Assembly (NCBI GenBank): GCA_947174965.1
Contig: CAMWKY010000160.1
Span: 1 to 5,539 of the forward strand
Direction: 5' to 3'
DNA from: an uncultured Ruminococcus sp.
Lineage (GTDB): Bacteria; Bacillota; Clostridia; Oscillospirales; Ruminococcaceae
Length of the DNA: 5,539 nucleotides
In this document: positions 1 to 5,539 of the stretch, piece by piece
Layout of the letters: every line of letters begins with the position of its first letter
Position numbering within the stretch: position 1 is the first letter of the stretch
The notes under the pieces: model-generated
What the model saw: only the letters and a program-made list of their open reading frames with translations
What the model was told of the DNA's origin: nothing
Databases searched by the model: none
Translations under genes and position numbers: made by a program

Positions 1-1
1 G

Positions 2-1822
2 GGAACACGTCTCACACATCTTAAAGTGATGGGCGGTGAACTGAAAGTGCGCAGTGAACTGACGTATAAGACGGCAGACGGTGAAGAAATAACCGAAAAA
101 ATAAGTGCAATAAGATTTTATTCAGGTGAAAAATTCCGCACAAATGAAATTGCAGTTGCAGGGGAAATATGTGCAGTTGCAGGACTTAGCGGAACATATT
201 CAGGGCAGGGCGTTGGAAGCGTGGAAAACTCTGTAAAAACTGTATTAGAGCCTGTTATGACGTATAGAATTGAAGTTTCTGAAGATAAGAATATATATGA
301 AGTGCTGAAAGATATGAAATGCCTTGAAGATACAGACCCACAGTTGCATATTGTATGGCATGAGCAATTGAAAGAAATTCACATTCAGCTTATGGGCGCA
401 GTGCAGATTGAAGTGTTGAGCCGTATAATTGCCGAAAAATACGGCTATTCCGTCACATTTGCAAATGGTATTGTTGCATACAAGGAGACTATAGCGGATA
501 TTGCGGAGGGTGTAGGGCATTATGAGCCATTGAAACATTATGCGGAAGTGCATCTTCTGCTTGAGCCGTTGCCACGAAACAGCGGACTATGCTTTGATAC
601 GGCTGTTTCGGAAGATAAGCTTGACCGCAACTGGCAGAGACTTATTTTAACTCATTTAGAAGAAAAAACACATATAGGAGTGCTTACAGGTTCGCCGATT
701 ACTGATATGAAGATAACACTTGTTGCAGGAAAAGCACATCTGAAACATACAGAGGGCGGAGACTTCCGACAAGCTACGTACCGTGCAGTACGTCAGGGAT
801 TAAGGTGTGCGGAAAGTGTGCTGTTAGAGCCTTATTATGATTATGAACTTGAAATACCATCTGAATATGTAGGACGTGCGATTTCAGACTTACAGCGAAT
901 GTCAGCGGATTTCAGTTCACCCGAAACAGTCGGGGAAATGACTGTTATAAAGGGTTCTGCACCTGTTTCGGAAATGAACGACTATCAGGCAGATATAATC
1001 AGCTATACACGTGGAAAAGGCAGAATTTCGTGTATAAATGGCGGTTACAGGGAATGTCACAACGCTGACGAAATAATCAGTAAATTCAGTTATGATGCGG
1101 ACAGCGATACGGATAACAGTGCAGATTCAATTTTTTGCAGTCACGGAGCAGGCTATAATGTGAAATGGTATGATGTTCCTAATCATATGCACTTATCATC
1201 ATATCTTCAGCCAGAAAAGGAAGAACCTGAACAGAAAGCATATAGATTTGTAAACCGTGTTGTTTCGGATTCTGAACTTATGGAAATCTTTGAACGCACA
1301 TATGGCAAAATCAACAGTGAGCCACGAAAAGCATTTAAATCCACAAAAATAAAAGCCAACTATAGCAAGCCCGTAAGCATACCGAATTATGATGGTTCAG
1401 ATTATCTCATAGTTGACGGATATAATATTATTTTTGCGTGGGACGAACTGAAAAAAATTGCTGACAAAAATCTGAATGATGCAAGAATGGAACTTGCAAA
1501 GATATTGTGCAACTATCAGGGCTATACAGGATATGAAATTATACTTGTGTTTGATGCTTATAAGGTAAAGCGGAATCACCGTGATATTGAGAAATTCCAC
1601 AATATAAACATAATCTACACAAAAGAGCGTGAAACAGCCGATACATATATAGAGTGCATAAGCCATGAACTCACAAAAAAACATCGTGTACGTGTTGCAA
1701 CGTCCGACGGAGCAGAACAGCTTATAATTTTAGGCAACGGAGCTATGAGAATCTCTGCAAGTGAACTGCATAAGCGTATACTTGATGCTGACAAGACTAT
1801 CCGTGATTTCATAGGAAACTGA
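2..1822 (+). CDS. TetM/EF-G-like ribosomal GTPase fused to a YacP/Rae1-like NYN nuclease domain (5' partial)
   Basis: The reading frame is open to the left edge. The codons before the GTG at 26 encode GTRLTHLK, which continues the domain II strand, so the true start and the GTPase domain (about 250-300 residues) lie upstream. Numbering the codon at 26 as 1, domain II is about 1-75, domain III about 77-145 (DTDPQLH, QLMGAVQIEVL), domain IV about 146-265 with HTEGGDFR at 240-247, and domain V starts near LLEPYYDYELEIPSEY (266-281). A linker containing SIFCSHGAG (368-376) follows. The NYN domain spans about 459-598: VDGYN (D464), FDAY (D510), ETAD (D539) and ATSDGAEQ (D561) match the acidic motifs of YacP/Rae1. 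By family knowledge, TetM-like proteins bind the ribosomal A site and Rae1 cleaves mRNA there. That the fusion couples the two is inference. It may be annotated elsewhere as tetracycline resistance, but that function is not shown. ATA codons are common, unlike in the downstream operon. Confidence 0.9.
   Translation, partial: GTRLTHLKVMGGELKVRSELTYKTADGEEITEKISAIRFYSGEKFRTNEIAVAGEICAVAGLSGTYSGQGVGSVENSVKTVLEPVMTYRIEVSEDKNIYEVLKDMKCLEDTDPQLHIVWHEQLKEIHIQLMGAVQIEVLSRIIAEKYGYSVTFANGIVAYKETIADIAEGVGHYEPLKHYAEVHLLLEPLPRNSGLCFDTAVSEDKLDRNWQRLILTHLEEKTHIGVLTGSPITDMKITLVAGKAHLKHTEGGDFRQATYRAVRQGLRCAESVLLEPYYDYELEIPSEYVGRAISDLQRMSADFSSPETVGEMTVIKGSAPVSEMNDYQADIISYTRGKGRISCINGGYRECHNADEIISKFSYDADSDTDNSADSIFCSHGAGYNVKWYDVPNHMHLSSYLQPEKEEPEQKAYRFVNRVVSDSELMEIFERTYGKINSEPRKAFKSTKIKANYSKPVSIPNYDGSDYLIVDGYNIIFAWDELKKIADKNLNDARMELAKILCNYQGYTGYEIILVFDAYKVKRNHRDIEKFHNINIIYTKERETADTYIECISHELTKKHRVRVATSDGAEQLIILGNGAMRISASELHKRILDADKTIRDFIGN
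1400..1819 (+). other. NYN (YacP/Rae1-like) nuclease domain within the TetM-like fusion gene
   Basis: This domain is encoded in frame at the 3' end of the preceding gene, with no stop or internal start signal separating it. It begins DYLIVDGYNIIFAWDELKK, very like the N-terminus of Bacillus YacP/Rae1 (LLVDGYNMIGAW). It keeps the ordered acidic motifs DGYN, VFDAY, TKERETAD and ATSDGAEQ expected of a metal-dependent PIN/NYN ribonuclease. At about 140 residues it covers the catalytic fold but lacks the basic C-terminal tail of roughly 30 residues seen in stand-alone Rae1. That tail may be unnecessary if the TetM-like part supplies ribosome binding, which is inference. Confidence 0.85.
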
Positions 1823-1855
1823 TATATAATTAAAAGAAAAAATTAATAAAAAGAC

Positions 1856-1884
1856 TGGAAATTTATCTGAAAGTATGATATAAT
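1856..1884 (+). promoter_or_regulatory. Probable sigma-A promoter with extended -10 for the oad operon
   Basis: A perfect TATAAT (1879-1884) is preceded by TGA, giving the extended -10 form TGnTATAAT (1876-1884). TGGAAA (1856-1861, four of six matches to TTGACA) lies 17 bp upstream. Transcription should start near 1890-1892, leaving a leader of about 59 nt before oadA. I see no operator palindrome or riboswitch in the leader. Confidence 0.75.
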
Positions 1885-1936
1885 GTTTTTGATTGGTTTT
1901 TACAATGAAGTATTAACCTTGAATATTTACTTATTT

Positions 1937-1942
1937 AGGAGG
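1937..1942 (+). promoter_or_regulatory. Ribosome binding site that fixes the oadA start
   Basis: AGGAGG lies 7 nt before the ATG at 1950, an ideal spacing. An in-frame TTG at 1944 is only 1 nt from the site and cannot be the start, so translation should begin MKKVQLTE rather than two residues earlier. Confidence 0.85.
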
Positions 1943-1949
1943 TTTGTAC

Positions 1950-3347
1950 ATGAAAAAGGTACAATTGACAGAGACCGTTTTGCGTGACGCTAATCAGTCA
2001 TTAATGGCAACCCGTCTCCCGTATTCCGATTATGAGGGAATCCTCGCCGATATGGATAAGGCAGGATATTACTCAATCGAATGTTGGGGCGGTGCTACAT
2101 TTGATTCTTGTCTGCGTTATCTCAATGAAGACCCTTGGGAGAGATTAAGAGGATTAAGAAAAAATCTTCCGAACACAAGATTACAAATGCTTTTAAGAGG
2201 ACAGAATCTTCTCGGTTACAAGCATTATCATGATGATGTTGTTGAAAAGTTCATTGAACTTTCAATCAAGAATGGTATTGATGTAATCCGTATTTTTGAT
2301 GCTCTCAACGATTTCCGAAATATTGAGACTGCACTTAATTCTGTAAAGAAATATGCAAAGGAAAAGACAATTGCATCAGGCTGTATTTCATATACACAAA
2401 GTCCTGTACATACAGTTGACAAGTATATTGAAATGTGCAAGGAACTTAAGAAAATGGGATTTGATACAATCTGCCTTAAAGATATGGCAGGTACAATGTC
2501 ACCATATGAAGCTGAAAATCTCATCAAGGGAATCAAAGATGCTATCGGTGATATGACACTCATTCTCCATACTCACTGCACAACAGGTATGGCATATATG
2601 ACTATCACAAAGGCTATTGAATCGGGTATTGATGTAATCGATACAGCTACATCATGTTTTTCTGGCGGAACTTCTCAACCGTCCACTGAAACAATGTTCT
2701 ACGCTTTACAGCAGTATGGCATTGACTGCGGACTTGATGAGGAAATTATTAATAAGGTAAATGACTATTTCAAGCCAATCAAGCAGAAATATGTTGACAA
2801 CGGACAGCTTAATCCGAAAAGTCTTGCAACAGATGCACAGGCACTTGTCTATAAAGTTCCGGGCGGTATGCTCTCAAATATGATTGCAAATCTTACAGAT
2901 ATGCACGCTATGGACAAGTTTGATGATGCACTTGCTGAAATTCCGAAAGTTCGTGCAGATTTAGGCTATCCTCCGCTTGTAACACCGCTTTCACAAATGG
3001 TAGGAAATCAGGCTGTAACAAATGTTCTTGTCGGTGAGCGTTACAAGAATATTTCCAAAGAAGTAAAGAACTACATCAAGGGCGAATACGGTATTGCACC
3101 AGCTCCGATTGACCCCGAACTTTCCAAAAAGGTGCTTGGTGACAGTATGCCTGTTGACTGCCGTGACGAAGATAAAAAGCGTACAGGTGAGGACTTTACA
3201 AATGCTAAAGAAGCACTTGGCGACCTCTGTCGTTGCGAGGAAGATATAATGAGTTATATATGCTATCCCGACCAGACGCTTAAATTTCTCCAGAACCGTA
3301 AGGCGCAGGAAGAAAATGAGGCTGTTTATACAATTGAGGAAATGTAA
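1950..3347 (+). CDS. oadA: Oxaloacetate decarboxylase alpha subunit (carboxyltransferase), without biotin domain
   Basis: This 465-residue cytosolic subunit transfers the carboxyl group of oxaloacetate to biotin, releasing pyruvate. Residues 1 to about 290 form the HMGL-like TIM barrel: RDANQS (metal ligand D13), CLKDMAG (K177, the lysine expected to be carbamylated) and HTH (metal ligands H207 and H209), as in the transcarboxylase 5S/pyruvate carboxylase family. The PYC/OADA conserved domain follows, with KVPGGM at 302-307, and ends near the C-terminus with YPDQTLKFLQNR. Klebsiella OadA is about 595 residues because it carries a Pro/Ala linker and biotinyl domain. Both are absent here, and the biotin carrier is encoded two genes downstream. 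Sequence alone would also allow a pyruvate carboxylase B subunit or transcarboxylase 5S subunit. The adjacent OadB-type Na+ pump argues for the decarboxylase. First gene of a four-gene operon. Confidence 0.88.
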   Translation: MKKVQLTETVLRDANQSLMATRLPYSDYEGILADMDKAGYYSIECWGGATFDSCLRYLNEDPWERLRGLRKNLPNTRLQMLLRGQNLLGYKHYHDDVVEKFIELSIKNGIDVIRIFDALNDFRNIETALNSVKKYAKEKTIASGCISYTQSPVHTVDKYIEMCKELKKMGFDTICLKDMAGTMSPYEAENLIKGIKDAIGDMTLILHTHCTTGMAYMTITKAIESGIDVIDTATSCFSGGTSQPSTETMFYALQQYGIDCGLDEEIINKVNDYFKPIKQKYVDNGQLNPKSLATDAQALVYKVPGGMLSNMIANLTDMHAMDKFDDALAEIPKVRADLGYPPLVTPLSQMVGNQAVTNVLVGERYKNISKEVKNYIKGEYGIAPAPIDPELSKKVLGDSMPVDCRDEDKKRTGEDFTNAKEALGDLCRCEEDIMSYICYPDQTLKFLQNRKAQEENEAVYTIEEM

Positions 3348-3359
3348 GGAGGTATCAGC

Positions 3360-3755
3360 ATGAATTTCTTTACACTTGCTGTTCAGACAGCTGACAGTGG
3401 TACTAAAATAAGCATAGGTGATGCCGCTGTTACTGCAATATTCGGCTATTGTGTTGTATTTTTCGGACTTGTACTGCTTATGTGCGTACTTTATGCAACA
3501 GGTGCAATTTTTCAGAGCAGAGATGAAAAAGCTAAAGCTGCTAAAAAGGCTGATGAAGCAAAACAGGCTGAAACAAAGCCTGCTGTTCCTGAAAAGAAGC
3601 CCGAACCCGTACTTGCAAAAGGCTCGGCAGGACACATAAAGCTCCACAATGTACCCGACAAGGAGGCTGCTATGATTATGGCTATTGTTGCTGATAAAAT
3701 GCAGACTCCTCTTAATGAACTGCACTTTATTTCTATTAAGGAGGTCAAAAAATGA
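3360..3755 (+). CDS. oadG: Oxaloacetate decarboxylase gamma-type small membrane subunit (OadG family)
   Basis: This 131-residue protein has one hydrophobic helix at about 24-50 (VTAIFGYCVVFFGLVLLM), then a highly charged Lys/Glu/Ala/Pro linker (about 53-87) and a small C-terminal segment, VPDKEAAMIMAIVADKM...ISIKEV (98-129). One N-terminal transmembrane helix followed by a charged, Pro-rich tail is typical of OadG and of the delta subunits of methylmalonyl-CoA and glutaconyl-CoA decarboxylases. These anchor and stabilise the carboxyltransferase and carrier on the beta subunit. In Klebsiella OadG the tail also binds zinc. H92 and H96 are candidate ligands here, but that is weak. The start is supported by AAGGAGG (3346-3352), 7 nt upstream and overlapping the oadA stop. 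Its TGA overlaps the start of the next gene by 4 nt (ATGA), suggesting coupled translation. The assignment leans on topology and position because this family is poorly conserved. Confidence 0.8.
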   Translation: MNFFTLAVQTADSGTKISIGDAAVTAIFGYCVVFFGLVLLMCVLYATGAIFQSRDEKAKAAKKADEAKQAETKPAVPEKKPEPVLAKGSAGHIKLHNVPDKEAAMIMAIVADKMQTPLNELHFISIKEVKK

Positions 3756-4150
3756 AATATAAAGTTACTCTCAATGGCAAAACATATGAAGTTGAGGTAG
3801 AAAAGGGAAAAGCAATTCTCCTTGACGAATACGAAGCACTTGCTCCTGCACCTGCACAGACAGCTGCACCTGTTGCCGCTCCTGTTGCTGCTGCTCCTGC
3901 ACCGACTGCACCGGCAGCACCAGTAAATCTTGCAGAGGGCGAAACAGTATCAGCACCAATGCCGGGAAATATTATCCGTGTTGACGTTAAACAGGGAGAT
4001 ACAGTAAAAGAAGGACAGACTCTTGTAATCCTTGAAGCTATGAAAATGGAGAATGAAATTGTTGCTCCGAAAGACGGTACGGTTGCGCAGGTTGTAACAA
4101 GCAAAGGTGCTGTTGTAGATACAGGCTCACCACTCGTTATCATAGCATAA
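3752..4150 (+). CDS. Biotin carrier protein (biotinyl subunit) of the decarboxylase
   Basis: This 132-residue cytosolic protein carries the carboxyl group between the OadA and OadB active sites. A short N-terminal segment (1-30, MKYKVTLNGKTYEVEVEK) is followed by a flexible Ala/Pro linker (about 31-57) and a complete biotinyl domain (about 64-132). The domain contains SAPMPGNI (67-74) and the biotinylation motif EAMKMEN with acceptor K98, 34 residues from the C-terminus, the usual position. It corresponds to the C-terminal domain of Klebsiella OadA and to the gamma carrier of methylmalonyl-CoA and glutaconyl-CoA decarboxylases. AAGGAGG at 3738-3744, inside oadG, lies 7 nt before the ATG. The linker's GCT/GCA/CCT-rich DNA creates long open frames on the other strand that are not genes. 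The biotin ligase needed to load K98 is not in the window. Confidence 0.92.
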   Translation: MKYKVTLNGKTYEVEVEKGKAILLDEYEALAPAPAQTAAPVAAPVAAAPAPTAPAAPVNLAEGETVSAPMPGNIIRVDVKQGDTVKEGQTLVILEAMKMENEIVAPKDGTVAQVVTSKGAVVDTGSPLVIIA

Positions 4151-4162
4151 GGAGGGTGAAAA

Positions 4163-5383
4163 ATGGATATTCTACAAACACTTACGGACTTGTGGGAGGG
4201 TTCAGGATTTCACAGCTTTTTAGTTAATGGCGGCTGGAAAAATCTTATCATGATAGCTATTGCGTGTGTACTGCTTTATCTGGGTATAAAGAAAAAGTTT
4301 GAACCGCTTCTGCTTGTTGGTATCGCATTTGGCTGTCTGCTTGTAAATCTTTCATATTTCGGTCCAGAATCGACAGATGCACTCTATCACCCTGATTTAT
4401 GGACGGATTTTCTTGACCATGACAGCCCCTATTATCACAGTTACGGCTATATAATGGCAAACGGCGGACTTCTTGATATTCTCTACATAGGAGTAAAAGC
4501 AGGAATTTATCCTTCGCTTATATTTATGGGTGTAGGTGCAATGACTGACTTCGGACCTATGATTTCAAATCCAAAGAGCCTTTTGCTTGGTGCAGCTGCA
4601 CAAATGGGCGTATTTCTTGCATTTTTCGGTGCTGTACTTCTCGGATTTACTGGAAATCAGGCTGCTGCTATAGGAATTATCGGAGGTGCTGATGGTCCGA
4701 CTGCTATCTTCCTTACAACCAAACTCGCTCCCGAACTTCTTGGACCTATTGCAATTGCCGCATACTCATATATGGCACTTATCCCGATGATACAACCACC
4801 GCTTATGCGACTTCTTACAACTGAAAAAGAACGTAAGGTAAAAATGGAACAGAACAGAGTTGTATCAAAGACAGAAAAAATCCTGTTCCCGATTATTGTT
4901 GCAATGTTCGTAATACTTCTTTTGCCGTCAACAGCTCCTCTTATTGGCTGTCTCATGCTCGGCAACCTCTGGAGAGAATGTGGAGTTACAGAGAGACTTT
5001 CCGATACAGTTCAGAATGCGCTTATGAATATTGTAACCGTATTTCTTGGTATTTCAGTAGGTGCAACAACTGCCGCAGACAGTTTCCTTAACTGGCAGAC
5101 ACTTTTCATTATTGTACTTGGACTTACTGCATTCTGCTTCTCAACAGTAGGCGGACTTCTCGTAGGCAAACTCATGTATGTACTTACAGGTGGTAAAATC
5201 AATCCGCTTATCGGTTCAGCAGGTGTTTCCGCTGTTCCAATGGCGGCACGTGTTTCACAAGATGAGGGACGTAAAGCAAATCCGTCCAACTTCCTGCTTA
5301 TGCACGCTATGGGTCCTAATGTTGCAGGTGTTATCGGTTCTGCAATTGCCGCAGGATTCCTCCTTGCTGTATTTGGTAATTAA
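4163..5383 (+). CDS. oadB: Oxaloacetate decarboxylase beta subunit, Na+-transporting carboxybiotin decarboxylase
   Basis: This 406-residue polytopic membrane protein decarboxylates carboxybiotin on the carrier and couples this to Na+ export, using a periplasm-derived proton. It has many hydrophobic segments and the family signature [10 protein letters not shown] with D177. The residues known to matter in Klebsiella OadB (D203, Y229, N373, G377, S382, R389) all have counterparts at a constant offset of 26: D177, Y203, N347, G351, S356 and R363. The C-terminal signature [17 protein letters not shown] (370-386) is intact. The protein is slightly shorter than Klebsiella OadB (433), the difference lying before D177. 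AAGGAGGG (4149-4156) precedes the ATG by 6 nt, and the gene starts 12 nt after the carrier gene. Homologous beta subunits serve methylmalonyl-CoA and glutaconyl-CoA decarboxylases, so substrate is decided by the alpha subunit, here of the oxaloacetate type. Last gene of the operon. Confidence 0.93.
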   Translation: MDILQTLTDLWEGSGFHSFLVNGGWKNLIMIAIACVLLYLGIKKKFEPLLLVGIAFGCLLVNLSYFGPESTDALYHPDLWTDFLDHDSPYYHSYGYIMANGGLLDILYIGVKAGIYPSLIFMGVGAMTDFGPMISNPKSLLLGAAAQMGVFLAFFGAVLLGFTGNQAAAIGIIGGADGPTAIFLTTKLAPELLGPIAIAAYSYMALIPMIQPPLMRLLTTEKERKVKMEQNRVVSKTEKILFPIIVAMFVILLLPSTAPLIGCLMLGNLWRECGVTERLSDTVQNALMNIVTVFLGISVGATTAADSFLNWQTLFIIVLGLTAFCFSTVGGLLVGKLMYVLTGGKINPLIGSAGVSAVPMAARVSQDEGRKANPSNFLLMHAMGPNVAGVIGSAIAAGFLLAVFGN

Positions 5384-5389
5384 AAAAAT

Positions 5390-5421
5390 GCTGTATGTTC
5401 TTTTGAGCATACAGCTTTTTT
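5390..5421 (+). terminator. Rho-independent terminator of the oad operon
   Basis: GCTGTATG (5390-5397) pairs perfectly with CATACAGC (5408-5415) around a 10-nt loop and is followed directly by six T (5416-5421). An A run (5382-5388) sits before the stem but does not extend the pairing far. The hairpin starts 7 nt after the oadB stop, as expected for the end of the transcription unit. Confidence 0.9.
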
Positions 5422-5524
5422 ATGCCGTAAATGACGGAATAATCTATAAATCCTGCCTTTTCTACGCTAAAGTTACAAAATATTAAATTTCGTTGAAAAT
5501 TTGTAAAAAAATTCATAAATCGAC

Positions 5525-5530
5525 TTGACA
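5525..5530 (+). promoter_or_regulatory. Possible -35 box of the next transcription unit
   Basis: A perfect TTGACA lies nine bases from the right edge in AT-rich non-coding DNA downstream of the oad terminator. Its matching -10 box would fall outside the window, so this is only a candidate. The rest of 5422-5539 shows no gene or RNA that I can recognise. Confidence 0.35.
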
Positions 5531-5539
5531 ACAGAAAAC

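Noticed and set aside
26..31. GTG at 26 or ATG at 29 as the true start of the first gene.
   Set aside because: The frame is open to the window edge, the codons before it match the domain II strand of TetM-like proteins, and no ribosome binding site precedes it.
1904..1915. Minimal frame ATG-AAG-TAT-TAA in the oad leader as a regulatory leader peptide.
   Set aside because: It has no ribosome binding site, no run of regulatory codons, and no attenuator hairpin follows it.
1944..1949. TTG at 1944 as the start of oadA.
   Set aside because: It is 1 nt from the AGGAGG, too close for initiation, while the ATG at 1950 is ideally spaced.
2991..3725. A 244-codon open frame on the - strand across the end of oadA and oadG.
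   Set aside because: It lies opposite two well-supported genes. Its translation is a run of Phe/Ser/Cys-rich sequence with no recognisable domain, as expected for an antisense shadow.
3841..3930. Repetitive GCT/CCT/GCA-rich tract that might be a tandem repeat.
   Set aside because: It is the coding sequence of the Ala/Pro linker of a biotin carrier. The units are irregular and are explained by protein composition.
3745..4143. A 132-codon, Ala/Gly/Thr-rich open frame on the - strand opposite the biotin carrier gene.
   Set aside because: It mirrors the Ala/Pro linker codons and the biotinyl domain. The + strand frame has the biotinylation motif and a perfect ribosome binding site.

Overview
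The window looks like chromosome of a low-GC, anaerobic Gram-positive bacterium of the class Clostridia, most likely a gut or rumen Ruminococcus-like member. This rests on strong AGGAGG ribosome binding sites, AT-rich intergenic DNA, a bacillota-type extended -10 promoter, a biotin-dependent Na+-pumping decarboxylase operon and a TetM-like/NYN fusion protein of a kind I associate with Clostridia. The genus is an inference. All genes lie on the + strand.

Region 1 (2-1822) is the 3' two thirds of a large gene whose start is upstream of the window. The visible protein has domains II to V of an EF-G/TetM-type ribosomal GTPase, a family-specific linker, and a C-terminal NYN (PIN-like) nuclease domain closely resembling YacP/Rae1, the Bacillus ribosome-associated endonuclease that cuts mRNA in the A site. 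A ribosome-binding GTPase fused to a ribosome-dependent mRNA nuclease is the most interesting item here.

Region 2 (1823-1949) is a short AT-rich spacer with a well-formed extended -10 promoter and a strong ribosome binding site. I see no convincing terminator for the upstream gene.

Region 3 (1950-5383) is a tight four-gene operon: carboxyltransferase (oadA), small membrane subunit (oadG), free-standing biotin carrier protein, and Na+-transporting beta subunit (oadB). Together they should form a membrane oxaloacetate decarboxylase. The alpha subunit takes the carboxyl group from oxaloacetate onto biotin on the carrier. OadB then decarboxylates carboxybiotin and exports Na+, and OadG holds the complex together. 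The biotin domain, which is the C-terminus of OadA in Klebsiella, is a separate gene here. Spacings are 12 nt, a 4-nt overlap and 12 nt, and every gene has its own strong Shine-Dalgarno.

Region 4 (5384-5539) has a clear intrinsic terminator (5390-5421), then AT-rich non-coding sequence ending in a perfect TTGACA, possibly the -35 box of the next transcription unit.
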